Source of the DNA: Temnopleurus reevesii
Lineage: Eukaryota > Echinodermata > Echinoidea > Temnopleuroida > Temnopleuridae
Length of the DNA: 29,967 nt
Assembly: GCA_036244855.1 (NCBI GenBank)
Contig: BQKZ01002162.1
Coordinates: 53,155-83,121, forward strand
Direction of reading: 5' to 3'
The notes below the pieces were generated by a model that was not told the origin of the DNA, did not search any database, and saw only the letters and a list, made by a program, of their open reading frames with translations. Below, piece after piece: positions 1-12,641 of the stretch (position 1 is the stretch's first letter; every line of letters begins with the position of its first letter). A program made the translations under genes and the position numbers.

Positions 1-3000
1 CTGTGTAAAGATTGCCTATGCCAGAAGTTCACTTCTAATGCATGGACATCTAACCTCAGACGGCAGAGAAGTGTCTTTTATCCAAACACAGCATTCCTCT
101 TCCCACTCTGTTTATTTCCCCTAAATTTCAGCACTTTACAGCAGATTTGAGCAACGAACGAAGGCTCTCTTCATACAGTCTCTCTGTCGATTCAACTTCA
201 CACCTCTATCCCTCTTCAGACCCTCATCCCTGATGTTCAGTTTTAGTTTGATTATTAAACAAAAAACACCTAGAATCATAATCACACCTTTCATTACATG
301 CACAAGTCAACCCTGGAATGGTTCTATACTTGATTCTACGGAGGAGTGTATTGTTCTACTAAATTTGTAATTTGTAATGGTTTCATCTAATTGATGAAAT
401 AAAAAGCCTTATCTTAAACACATTTCTATTGAATAAAGGTCAACAATATTCAGAAGATTCTTCTGTAAAAAAAATAATAATCATAATTCCGACACAGATA
501 TGAATGTATGGGACAGCATGTTTTGTTTAACCAATCACAACACTAATCCCCAAAACACACAATCAAATAAAAGTTTACATTCCTCAGTACCAAGACAATA
601 ATGTGGGAGCAAACATACTTTTTGGAGGCAGAGTGGTTTGAAAAAAAGTTTGAAATATGCTGTCATGCATTATCGACTTTTCCATTATTTCTCTTTCAAA
701 TAGAAAAAAAAAATAAAACCATAACTATTCAAGTTGCTCAAAGCATTTATTTACTACAGAAAAACGTACAAATTTCTTGTGTTAACATTATCAAATATTT
801 TACATCAGAAATTGGCCTTCAACCTGTCCTAACAGCATGGGGTCTTTATACTCGAATATCAATCTAAAAATACAACTCACATTGAACACTGACTAGATGA
901 ACATTTGACTGATAAAAGTCCGGATCTCTGTCAGTTTCTTTTCGACAAATCCTAAACAGAGAGCATTCCATCCTCAAATTGGCACAGTGGGGGAAAGAGG
1001 AAATAGACAAATGGCCGACATAGAATACCAGCGAAAATTCACTTTGAGATTTGTTAGTGACATGTGGAGAATCTTTGCTCGTCTGCTGATCTGTTTAGAT
1101 GCTTGGCGGATTATTCATTCGTTATTCATCAACTTATTCAGAATCTTATTCCGTATTCACACTGCAAGAGTGCTTTATCTCATGAATAAATTCACATTTT
1201 CCTATTTATTTTAGGATTTAAATGCAGGGGAGTGGGGTGCTAGGCTCTTCCAATAAAAAAAAGTTTTTTTTAATAGTCTATGATCTGAGCCAGGTGTGTT
1301 GACTTGCATTTTCTTATTGGTAGGCATACTTGGACCAAAGTTAGAAATAGGTATACAAGTAAGCACTAATTGAATTCATGAAGATTAATAAAAACAATTG
1401 CGCTAAAATTACGTTATTGCAACAACTTAGAGCTATTAAAGATGTACTTAGCATCAACTTTTTATAGATCTATATTAAGTGGAATGGTTTCATCAATTTT
1501 AATTACTTCTTGATTCTATTTGCTATTTATTGGAACAATTATTTTACTAGAATCTATCTAAAGTTCTTAAAATTGGTCTCCCGTTCCATCGATCAAATAT
1601 TCTGCTCATCTTCAGAACCTGTTCACATCCCATCCTGATATACAGTGTATTTCATTCCTCTTGATATATTTTCCCTCTGCATTTTAGCATCATTCCAACT
1701 AGATTTTGGGCCGCTTATCACTCAAACAAAGAGCCCTCCTCATACTCCTAATTCAAGCTGTCTCCTCCACCAGCACACGTCACCGTAACCATGGCAATGG
1801 GTAACAGCCAGGATGGAAGACTTATTTCTGATTGGATGAAAACAAACCACGGCTAAAACATTTTTTTAAACTCTCTCTTCCCTCTCCATCACCAGAATTC
1901 CTGAAGTTTTGTGGTGATAGGGTAGTAGAAAGACAGACGTCATAATACAGAGCGAGCATGGAATGTGACAAGTGAGTGGCACAAGTACCAGCATATTTTC
2001 CTATAGATGGGACTGGTAAAAATAAATTTATGGCATCATGAATCTTACAATTTATTGGAAGATAATTTTTGTCAAGTTTAAGCTACAATGTCTCATGACA
2101 GGCAACATGTAAGTTTTATGGATCTCTCTTAGAAGTTTTGTCAAATGATTAGCACGCTATACTGCTCATGTACTTGGCTTACACTTGTTTTACTTTTCAA
2201 GCAAAAAAAAATCCTTTTCCTCTATTTTTAGCGTCACCTCCGTGCTCCAGCAAATTCTTTCCAAGGGTTTTTAAAATTCCAGCCTTTCCTAGTGCTCCTT
2301 CTTTGCTCCGTTGGGGGAAGGTATTTCTCAAATAATCTGACAATTATCTTTCGGGGGTTACGGAGAGAAAATCCACAAATTGAACAGCTGTGGCGACAGT
2401 TACGTTTTAAGGGCATGTGATGCTTATCAACTATTTCGCAAATTCCACCCCGTTGCACCTTTCTGCTTTCTGAGGAGAACATTAGGCGCATTCACATCGA
2501 GCATTAATGATTTCTGAAACCTGATTATTTTCTTTTTACTTTCATTTGCCAAATACAAGATATGACTACAAACCATTGTCTGAAAACATCAACAAAATAT
2601 GAGCCCACTTTCCTTTTCTAATTCCATACAATTTCTTTTTCATAACAAGATTTATCTTTCTTTGTTCGTGTGAGCATTTTTTCTACAATTTCTTAGTATT
2701 TCTTTCTTCTTTGAGTGAAGTATAATCCTTTCCTTTTTCTTTAGCTCTATTTGTAATAGATTTGTAACTTTATTTTCATGTCTTTTTCCTTTTATTTTCT
2801 ATAATTCCTTCATATATTTGAACTATTTTTTCATCATTTTTTCTAATCTTCTTTTTCAATAAATGTTAAAAATCTTTCTTTCTTGAATCATACACACCAA
2901 TAGCCCATTCTTCAGAACTTTTCATATAAGTGTCAAAGAAGAATGATCTGTTTGTTTTTCTTTCCTCTTGGTGTAAACGGACGGTATTGTTCCTCACTGG

Positions 3001-3890
3001 ATTCTATAATGGCAGCTTCCATCGTCATGGCAGCCAGACCCAAACACTGTCACACTCTGTTGGAGCAACATGAAAATATTTCCCAACAAATGATATCTTT
3101 CTGAATGATGACTGAATACTCTTTAGTATGAAAGGAACATGTTTGCCCCGGTCAATGAATAAACAGCTTGCCTCCAGCAGCTTTTGCTCACATTTCTTGA
3201 GAATTTTACATGTTTTTTTCCTATTTTTCTATGTTTATAAAGTCATAAACACAAATAATGAAGGTAGAATTAAAAAAAAATATTTCAAACGAATTATGAC
3301 AGATCAGGGTTATTGTGACACATGACCCCCCCCCCCAAAAAAAAAACAACTAAATACTGTATATTTTTGTTGTTATTCAAATGAATTTCTGATCGTATGG
3401 TATTTTGCCAGTCTATATTTGAATACTGAACAATTGTTTAAACAATGATAAACAGTTGATTGTTTCATTTCCTCCATTCATGACATCTATATCATTTATA
3501 TAGCATTCAACATTTTTTTTATTCTTCATTTGTTTGTTAGACATATATTGTCCAAAAACATGATCGTATGTGAAAAGGCACTGAATAAGGTTCATCAGAG
3601 TGTATTACATGTACATGTAGTCTGCAAAACAGCATTGTTTGTCAGTTAGTGTTGGGAATATTTTTATTAGTCATTAAAATTTTCGTTCGTATTGCCTTTC
3701 AGAACACAATATTGAGGATGGGCCAAAATGAAATGCTCAAATCCACTCATTCTTGTATAGGTGTATAGGCCTACATGTGTTTATTTGTTTTTCAATAATG
3801 TGCAGTATTTTCTGCTGGATTTCCAAAAGCTCCTGATATATTCTGAAACCATGTGAATGATTTTGAAGAGCATTCAAATTTCATCTTCAT
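1..3890. other. Non-coding AT-rich region; no gene recognised
   Basis: Open frames here (for example 601-867 and 987-1214) are short, AT-driven and lack codon-like composition. An RFX/X-box-like site lies at 1785-1798. A minus-strand splice-bounded frame at 2238-2469 is treated as a finding only. A C-run occurs near 3325-3335. Otherwise nothing structured was seen. Confidence 0.6.
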
Positions 3891-3934
3891 TTGTCTTTCA
3901 GTGTCCTCCCCATCCCATATCTTTCTCTCCCCTC

Positions 3935-4105
3935 CTCTGTTTCTCTCTTCTCCCCTCTTTCTCTCTTCTCCTCTCTTTCCATCTTCTCCTCTCTTTCTCT
4001 CTTCTCCTCTCTTTCTCTCTTCTCCTCTCTTTCTCTCTTCTCCTCTCTTTCTCTCTTCTCCTCTCCTTCTCTCTTCTCCTCTCTTCATCTCTTCTCCTCT
4101 CTTCC
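3935..4105 (+). repeat. 18-bp pyrimidine minisatellite (CTCTCTTTCTCTCTTCTC)n
   Basis: About nine copies of an 18-bp CT-rich unit, slightly degenerate at both ends. Since 18 is a multiple of 3, long open frames appear on both strands (for example KRGEER repeats on the minus strand). These are artefacts of the repeat. The strand asymmetry (homopyrimidine/homopurine) could favour triplex formation. Confidence 0.9.
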
Positions 4106-4814
4106 TTTATCCCAGTTCCATAATCATCAATTAAATCCCACATGCTGGTAGTGAGATTGACTTTTGAGATTAGCTGAGTCTATATCAATCTGAGGAAGTG
4201 TGAAGAGCAGATATAAGTTTAACACCATATTGAGATATGATTGTCTTATCTGGTTTAGATAGTAACATATTCCCTAACCCTCTCATACCAACATGATTAT
4301 AGTGTCTTAGTTCTGTATGTGTGTTCATTCATCTGCGCCAGAAAAATCTATTTTCCGAAAATGGATGTATAGAAACCTACCCATCAACTTGTAAGTCCTT
4401 AGTAATGTTTATTATCATTATTAATGTTATACTTTGCTTCGATCATTAATGGCCATTTTGCAGTTGCATGCATGGAACTAAAGAAAAAGTCTTACAATGA
4501 ATGACTGGTAGTCATCATCGGCTATTAGCATTAAATATAGATACCAAGCTTTCTTTACCTTTCACAAATTATGCAAAAACAAAAATGTCTCCAAACTCTG
4601 CATTTCCCTCCACACTACACCAAAGCTCATTTTTCATTTCATTTTATTCACCTTCAATCCCAAATTACCCCTCCCCTGGGTCGAGTGAAAAATCATTAAA
4701 ATTCTAAGAATATGGAAAGCTGTCTAAAGCTTGTTCCCTGAGGCAACCATTTGAAGTTGAGCCTTCAAGTAACACACAGCGCCCAATCACTCACATGTGG
4801 AGCATGCTGGTATA

Positions 4815-4894
4815 TTAACCCTGTCAACCCCAAGTCATACCAAACCTGTGTAAAGTGTATGGATGTTGCTCTGTCGAAGGGGTGATGGGGTTAA
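4815..4894. repeat. Imperfect inverted repeat, 16-17 bp arms
   Basis: TTAACCCTGTCAACCCC (4815-4831) faces GGGGTGATGGGGTTAA (4879-4894) across 47 bases. Possibly a very small foldback element or its remnant. Confidence 0.45.
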
Positions 4895-5962
4895 GGTGTT
4901 TCATGGGCAAGGGTGCCAGGGTCATTTCTAAAGCTGAGGTTATGCTGAGGAGAACCTCATTTTTTATTTGAATTTGTGTCAAGATCAATCTTGGCTCACA
5001 AGAAAAGAGTAAAAAGGGGTTCATAAAAGAGAAATCACTAAGGACCCATGACAGATTGTGATGAATTTACACAATACCTCCTCCATCACTTATACCTCTA
5101 GATAAAATCTCTGAAAATATTGCAATTATTTCTTAACAAAAAAAAAAAGGTTCAAATTTTCTTGAAAACACCGTAAATTTCATGTAACTACCATAAAATA
5201 GATCCACTGCTACAGGAAAATTTATATTATAATGTTTATAGAACTAGAACAAAGGGGATTAATGAAATTTTAAAATGCAAATATTCTTGTCAATTATCAG
5301 ATTATGCCTCCAGCACCACCTTATGGTTGTGTAGGCATGAATAGAACGGAATGAACATCCTCATAAAAATTAAATAAAATACTCCAGCAATTCTAATGTT
5401 TTTTATCTTGTATGGCTGTATAGAGAACTAAAGAGAGGAGTGGATATTTGTTCACTTGAAATAGATTATTTGATTGTCTTTGCAGGCCTCTTTTAGATGC
5501 ACACTTTCACTTGAAGACCAAGCATCTTATCTTCTTGCCATTGACTCATCCTAAAAACAAGCAAAAGGACAGTAATACTCACACAGCTCATGATAGCGGT
5601 AAAACCTAACTGTAGGTTTGTAGTCCAATAAATACAAACAAATTATGTGGGAAATGCTTTACCTTGGACCTCCTAAGTAGATGGAGAATTTAGTTCCATT
5701 TCTTCTGCTTTCTTTTGAAGGGGTTTAAATGTAATTTCACTAGAAATCATAAATCCTGAACATATAGAATTCTGCTTCTCCTTCCTTTCTTTGAACTTGT
5801 TCAAATATCATCTAACTCTTACTATTTCTTCCCCCTCTTTGTCTTCATTGTTTTTTTCAATTCCTTTCCAAACCTATCTTTTTCTATCTCTCATTCAGCT
5901 CTTCTCACTTTACACACATCTATGTTTTTCCAATATCTCTCTCTTTCTCTGTCCATGTCTTT

Positions 5963-6043
5963 CAGTCTATCCATCTATCCAGCTATCTCTATCATTCCAT
6001 CTGTCTATCAGTCTATCCATCTATCCAGCTATCTCTATCATTC
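5963..6043 (+). repeat. 46-bp duplication within a CTAT-rich tract (about 1.8 copies)
   Basis: CAGTCTATCCATCTATCCAG starts at 5963 and at 6009, and the copies stay identical through CTATCTCTATCATTC. The surrounding 5760-6100 is CT-rich and its open frames are low complexity. Confidence 0.85.
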
Positions 6044-7685
6044 TAACAATCTTATTTCTTGCTTTTCATCTTCATTCTATCTTTCCTTCAAGTGCCCATT
6101 CATGCTTTAAAAATGTCATTCCTCCTGAATCACTCAATGATTCACATCACAGTCATAATGATTTCTCACCCGTGTCACATTATTTGTAACCAGTCTGAAA
6201 ATCAAGACCATGCCTCTGTTCCATATTTCAAGAGGAGCTGACAGATTTCTTGTTTCTTAATGAAATTGTGTCAACAGAAACCAAAACCAATATTACATGA
6301 CGGGTAAAGGGGTTTGCTGATAGCTAGGATCAAATGCTTCAATGAAATTTTCTCTGGCGTAGCATGGGCATTTATTTTCATCTCATTACGGGACATGTTG
6401 CTCCAATTTGCTCAGAAAACGGAGCACAATTTTATGATGACATATTGCTAGTTTGGAAGGGGAGGGTTCAATTTATGTGTATGCCAGAACTAGTCTCTTT
6501 ACAGCATACTATTACATCAAGAGAAAAATATGGAACATGTTTGGTTCATACAAATAAATGTTTATGTTTACATTTTCAGTTGAAAAGATAGTCAAGGAAA
6601 GAAAGTGTAGACTCATAATAAAACAAACACGAAAAAAACGATCTTCGAAAAATTAACACGACCGCAAATTAAATGGTCCTTTGTAATGCTATTCAAATCT
6701 GAACCGGCTTGCGATTTTTGTATCCGCACAGTTGAATACACAGTGTACGGTTCTATTGTCTGTGGCCCACTTTTCGGAAATAGTTTATATCATGTTAAAA
6801 GCAAAAGTGAAAAAAGCAAAATTCTACTTTGATCATAAAAACCAATCTGATCAATTCTCAGCCCTTCCTGTCAGCAACATAGATGAAACAAAAGGAAGAA
6901 TTAAGCCCAATATTTTTATTCTTTTAATTCTACAATGACAGGGACTTCCTTCGCATTTTCATGTTTGTACATACAGTTCAGTACAGAAACAGGAAATTTA
7001 TCAATTGTCTTTATCAGGAAGACAAATCAGCTAATTAAATGGAGCAATCTGGTCTTACTCATGGCTCATTAAAGCACAGAATTAAAACAGGAATGGAACA
7101 TCTGAAAACCATTATGAAAGAACAGCAAAATCTAATGGATACTGATGGCAATACACTTGCACTTGATGTTAAGATGCAGATTCTCCTAACATCAGAATAA
7201 CTTTTACCTAAAAAAACTTATTTCTATGTTATATGAAATAAAATTCCAATGTTACTTCCACACAGGTAGGCTACATACTTGTTTATAAGCCAAGAAAGCT
7301 TGTTTTTCACTTCACAAATCAAACAGAATATCATCAATCTTTGACAATACATTGTAAATCAAACCCTTGAATATAATGCCGTGCAGGGGGTATATTTTCT
7401 ACAGAAAAAATGCTGACAGTTGTGTCTAAATATGCTGATGTAACAATCATATAAAATCACTATAAAGTATTAAAGATGTATTAAAGAGTACACTAGGTCG
7501 AGATGCAGAAGAGAGAAAAAGAAAGTGCTTGAAATAGAAAGAGGAAGTCATTTGTCAACAAGGCCCCCACAGCTAGAAAGTTGCAAAATAAGTGAAGAAA
7601 GAGAATGATGAGCCGTGACAAGATGAATGCTAGCTGCCATGGTAACTACTTCATGTCAGGATAAAACTAACAGGCACACTCAAGA

Positions 7686-7727
7686 GGGGGGGGGGGGGGT
7701 TAGATTGGGAGGGAGGGACATGGAGGG
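7686..7727 (+). other. G-rich tract with quadruplex-forming pattern
   Basis: A run of 14 G (7686-7699) is followed by GGG at 7707, 7711, 7715 and 7725, with short loops. The pattern suits an intramolecular G-quadruplex on the plus strand. It stands alone in AT-rich DNA; no promoter was recognised beside it. Confidence 0.5.
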
Positions 7728-8177
7728 CAATAGAAATGAGTCCCAATTATAATGTTGGCTCTGTATATATCCCCACTAATATCATTGCCAGAATTTTCTG
7801 GGGCAAATCCATATCTGGCTGGAATGCTCCTGAGGAGAACATAATGTGCACATGTATGAGGTGTGTGGCCCGAATCTAATGACCAGTATCAGTGCTACAT
7901 AAAGGCAAATTTTTTTCCAATTCAATGTACATTAGATCTAGTGTGGAGAGTGTCTGGGCAGGCAGGAATTTCATGATGTAGACCAAATATCACTTGAGCA
8001 TTTCTGAATGGGTCTCGTAAAAGAATTAGGTCAAAGAAAATCCTGAGCATCAGTAGATCTGGACAAATCGGCGTCAAATGTGATTGAAAATGCATGCAAG
8101 ACACAAAATGTCGGGCATCAAAGTAGATATCGGAATCTGTGACTTAATTTGCGACTCATCAGAATGCCTCTCTGTAT

Positions 8178-8835
8178 CTCAAGCAGCTAAGCAAGACATG
8201 AGCTGCATCTGCACTATAGCGAGTTTTTTAATTAGCTCGCTAGCTCTGATCCGGGTAAATAGCCCGATCAGAACTAGCTCGAGCTAATTTGCAGTGCAGA
8301 CGCAAACAGTGAGCTAATTCACTGAAATATCTCGAGCTGAACAAGCTCAAGATATCTTGGGCTAGTTTCCAAAATAGTGAGCTAATTCGGGAAATAGCTC
8401 ACTAACTCGCTCATATTTGCCCTAGTGCAGCTCGCGCTCTGGCTAATTCTGCGACTCGGGCTAATTTATTCATGGCGTTGTGTGGGTGCAGCGGAGCATG
8501 ACAACCAGGCCCATTTACGAACGCTACGTACAAGTTTCTTCGCACAACAACCACATGCTTATGTTCCGAGACTGCGCATGCTCGAGAACTAGACCAAGCT
8601 CGGAGTGGGCTAATGCAGCTCGAGCTCGCGCTATATCTCGGAAAAAGACAAGCTCGAGATTCCAAACTCGCTATAGTGCAGACCAAGATTGCCAATCTCC
8701 AGATTAATTGCAAAGATGGCTGATCGGGCTAAAAGCTCAAGATCAAGGAAACTCGGGCTAGTGCAGCGCCGGCTTTCAGGACCAGCTAGCCTGGGGGTGG
8801 GGCTCACACAGCTCAAGCAGCCAAGCAAGCATGAG
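8178..8835 (+). repeat. 25-bp near-identical direct repeats flanking element copy 1
   Basis: The sequence at 8178-8202 (begins CTCAAGCAGCTAAGCAAGAC) recurs at 8812-8835 with one substitution and one missing base. Together they bracket the repeat element and part of a 56-bp duplication. The length is too great for a usual target-site duplication, so a segmental or replication-slippage origin is more likely. Confidence 0.6.
8201..8774 (+). mobile_element. Repeat element copy 1, foldback-like non-autonomous DNA transposon (574 bp)
   Basis: Seen: the ends are imperfect inverted repeats. The left starts AGCTGCATCTGCACTATAGC and the right, in reverse complement, starts AGCCGGCGCTGCACTAGCCC. The interior is packed with short inverted sub-repeats built on GAGCTAATT, CTCGAG and GATATCTTGGGC. 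A second copy in opposite orientation lies at 24934-25450, sharing both ends and the central sub-repeats. The middle (about 8410-8640) is more GC- and CpG-rich and has no clear partner in copy 2. No transposase reading frame was recognised. Class assignment is inference. Confidence 0.72.
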
Positions 8836-8876
8836 GACCAGCTAGCCTGGGGTGGGGCTCACAAAGCTCAAGTACA
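8778..8876 (+). repeat. 56-bp tandem duplication (about 1.8 copies)
   Basis: AGGACCAGCTAGCCTGGGG begins at 8778 and again at 8834. Each is followed by TGGGGCTCACA(C/A)AGCTCAAG. The duplication abuts the right end of the repeat element at 8201-8774. Confidence 0.75.
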
Positions 8877-8879
8877 CAA

Positions 8880-11800
8880 TAATTATGATGGATAACCCGC
8901 TACTGGATAAGTGACCTGCTTTGCTGAATGATGACGTATCATTCCCAATGCAGGCTCAAGACATCCAACGCTACTTCACTTGTGATGCTTATGCTTGGAT
9001 CATGATTAGTTTGCAGAAATAGACCTTTGGTTTATCTTTATGAACCATTCGGGTTGGGATCTAAGACTATAATCCTAAATCTGATCTTGTATCTAAGCTG
9101 AATATACTGGGGAATATAGGCTTCCAACAAGACAGTATGCTGTGAGAATTACCCAAATTTTGCTAGGATTTGATTAATGACTAGGACTGCATATGGAGAC
9201 TACTTGAGGCTAACCTGGATTACATCATAGAGGTTGCCTTTTAATCACACCACATGCTGTAATTATTCAATGTAAGATGCACACCGCCCCCATCCTATGT
9301 CGAATGACTTCCAAAGCCACTGTGATATGATCATCATTCCTCTCAGTAAAACACATCAGGCTTAGATATGAAACTATCTTTGATAAGAACAAAAGCATTT
9401 ATAATGTGTGCGAGTCCTCATTTGACCACACCGTTATGAAACTATGACTACCAAACTTTAAGTAGGTGGTCTCCATCCAACTGTATCTTTGGATTTCATC
9501 CAATCGGTAGCCCGGTAGCCATTGTAGCAGGAGCATTAATAAGGTTTAGGGGGCGATTGACAATAGGACCACTGTTGATGGCTGTAGATCAACTGGGCAA
9601 GGTCCACTAGCTTCAACGTGCCTTTTCCTGCCAAAGATACCAATTTCAAACTGAACAAGTTATGGCCAGAACTGGTGTGAATTCTCTCCAATTTGCATGA
9701 ACTTAGCCACCTCAAAAAGTTGCTTTCCTTAAGTATTACAAAATCTGTTTGGAATGAAGTAAAATATAATGGATAATCCAGACTACACTTTGAGAACCAT
9801 CCTTAGCTGGTACATCTTTAAAAAAAAAAAAAGCTTCAAAAATGCATGAACCACAAGTTTATGTGGTAAAAATGTTTCACAGCTTGCAATATAAACCACA
9901 CATGGTCAGAAATCGCGATGAAATCGCCTTACGATCAACTCGCATCCTGCTAATGATATCTCGTTCATATGAATGTCCAATGATTGCTACGATGATTGCA
10001 ACAAACTCCCCAGTCACAATGGTCCAGTAAACTCAAACATATGCACAGGGGCTGCTGGGACCAATGCATGCAAAGGATCATAAGTTTGATCCACGTGTGA
10101 CTGGGACCTTTCACATTGCCTCCTTTGGAATGCTCTGCAGAGATTATTTTACTTCAACGTCTTTAAGCTCCAATATAAATCTATCCTCATTGCAGAATAT
10201 GAAACCCTAGATATTGGGTTCATATATTTTCTAGAGTTTGGTTAGGAATGGAGATCCACTGTGATTCAAGCTATGAGACTGTTGGATATTGGATTCACAT
10301 TTTCTGTCAGGTTCATTGCAAGTGCAAGATGCGTTGGCCACACATAGAGTTCTTGCGACATATAGTGATGATATAAAACATAGCAAGGACCCTGGAACGT
10401 TTGGAAAAGTGGGGCACTGTCCATTACCATTTCTACACTTTTCCATAGTCTTACATACAATTGAAAAAAGTGGGGGCTGTATACCCCCCCCCCCCCCTAA
10501 AAAAATAAATAACAGAGTTTGATTTTTACATTTCTTTAAGGGAGCCAGCCTAGCTCCTTTACTTTATTTATAGGGAGCCTGTATAAGTTGGGGAGCCCAG
10601 TTTTATCTTGCAATTCCATGAAAATCATTTTTTTCAAAAAAGCTGGAGAGCTAGCCGGGTTCCCCAACTGATTTTCTAAAGAGCCCCTTGCAGTTTTTGG
10701 GAGCCGTTTGCCACAGGGCTCCCTTTAAAGTCTAGCCCTGAATAATTACTCCAGGTTTGCGGTCCCTGCATAGGTAGAAATTATAAATGTAAAATTATAC
10801 ACTATATATGCATGAGGAAGATCTCAAGGACAACAAATTTTTAAAAATGGTTATGATACCAGTAAATGGGCATTTAACATAAATTTTGAATTAGGGCACA
10901 CAAGTTGCATTATCTACTCAAGATCTGAACTCATTATTGAAATATTTCAGTTATAATGAGTGTTAATGTGTGGAAGCACTATAGTGTTCTGTATCTACAG
11001 GCTATAATGGTGAATACAGCACTGGAACATTGATTCCCTTTGGTACTAAATCGTTACTCAATGTGCTCCACTCAACCTGCAAATGTAATGAAGAAAATAC
11101 AGACTGAAGAGTAGACAATTCCTTGAAATAAAGAGACGTGTAACAGTGTATCTTGTAAAGTGGGGGTAATAAGGGTGGCTGAAAATATAGGAAAAACACC
11201 TATGATTTTCAACAAGCCTTGAATGGCAAATTCGAGTATCTTCTATAAGCCTGCCCTGGACCAAGGGAAGCACACAAATTAGTCCAACATGCGACTTGCA
11301 ACACGAGATTATACATAAATTTCATTCATGTTGTGCAGATCTTCTATAAATATGTGCTTTAATTTTCTAAAACCTTTGTTGAAGTAGAGTGATATTGACT
11401 TACAATCAAATTATTTCAAGCTTGACAATACGTAGTTCTAAAATAAGTCATAGATATGTAAAATGCTCTTACAGTAAAGCATCAGTCTACAAGATTTTCA
11501 AATGCCGTATCTGAAATGGGGTTAGGACGTGTTGAAAAAATAGGGTTAGTCGATGATGAGCGTCAATTACAAATCAATTCCTAAGATATTCCCCCTGCAC
11601 CACATCCATCACTGAACGAGAATAGATACATCGGTACAAATGTAGCAGAGGAACAAGAATAGATACACTACTACAGATGTACTTATTGAATTCTTCAGAT
11701 TTCATAATCCCTATGTGCGATGATGAACTCATAGTCAAGTAGTTATTCAAGGGATGTGAGAGTGAAAAACAGATGGTTGCATGGTATCCGCCATGCTACT

Positions 11801-12640
11801 AGTGCTTTATGCTTGTAACCAGTTAAAATTTGGTGGAATATGAGCCTTGATTTGCAATACAGACAAATCTGCCTGAGTTGATGGAATTCTTCAGAACAAA
11901 TTTTTTTTAAATCGTTTATTCACCTCTTCCAAGTCAAATTTCTGAGTCAAATAGATTTTTGTAGTACTAAGAGATTTGACTGAATCAAAATTACCAGATA
12001 GAAAGAAATTAGAGAAAACAGAGGAAAGAGGCATATTTGTTGAATTCTTTCAACATCTTTATCCTTGGGTACCATGGTGAATTCCACTACAAATATATAT
12101 TTTCAAATAGCCACATCGCTTTGTATAATGTTTAGCAAATCATTTTGTAGTTCATAAAAAGAACAAACAAAATGGTATCTCAGATGATCTGTACGTTAGA
12201 AGACACGAGACAGCTCATTGGAGATTTGAATTAAAGAGAAAAGACTGAGTAAAAATTTAAAAAAAAAAGGAACAATAGTCACAAAGACTGGTAAGCAAGC
12301 AGAGGAGCACTTAGATAGGGGCAAGGACCATACTGCTAGCAACTGGTAAGTGTGGAGCTGACAGTATATTTATAACATGTCGCATAAACAAAGACATCCC
12401 AAGAATATAGCTTTGACAGAGGGTCTAAGATTAGAATAGGGATTTGTGATCACGTAAACAATGTCAATTGACATGGTGAATAAAATCATGTTTCCTTTGA
12501 AACTGTTCCCTTCAAATTTGGAATAGTGTCAAATCAATTCCTTTTGATTGAGCATAACTGCAGGTGATAGCCTTTAGGTTCAATAAGAGCACTAGCCATT
12601 CATTTCTTCATTTTGTCTTTTGCACATCGTAGCCCCCATC
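8880..12640. other. Non-coding region with one foldback element and a possible decayed MITE
   Basis: No supported exon. Around 9868-10107 there are CGATTGC-like words in both orientations, and CCCAGTCACA (from 10010) faces TGTGACTGGG (ending about 10107). These ends resemble those of the MITE at 29648-29777, suggesting a decayed relative. The foldback at 10534-10730 is listed separately. A C-run lies near 10483-10497. Confidence 0.5.
10534..10730. mobile_element. Foldback element with nested inverted repeats (197 bp)
   Basis: The outer arms CTTTAAGGGAGCC (10534) and its reverse complement at 10717-10730 differ by one base insertion. A nested pair, AGTTGGGGAGCCC at 10586-10598 against 10657-10669, matches at 12 of 13 positions. 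Several GGGAGCC / GGCTCCC words recur between them. This looks like a small foldback MITE. No coding frame. Confidence 0.6.
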
Positions 12641-12641
12641 C

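Larger units (their letters stand above)
4120..8177. other. Non-coding region; no gene recognised
   Basis: Apart from the listed 46-bp duplication, inverted repeat and G-rich tract, this stretch shows only short AT-rich or CT-rich open frames. An RFX/X-box-like site GCTGCCATGGTAAC lies at 7633-7646. Confidence 0.6.

Noticed and set aside
3792..4151. Overlapping open frames on both strands (Arg/Glu-rich or Ser/Leu-rich)
   Set aside because: They are translations of an 18-bp CT repeat; a period divisible by 3 keeps all frames open.
5791..6189. 132-residue plus-strand open frame
   Set aside because: Low-complexity CT/CTAT-rich DNA including a 46-bp duplication; no domain and no coding composition.
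8411..8895. Open frames inside repeat element copy 1
   Set aside because: They lie in a repeat with inverted sub-repeats and have no transposase-like motif.
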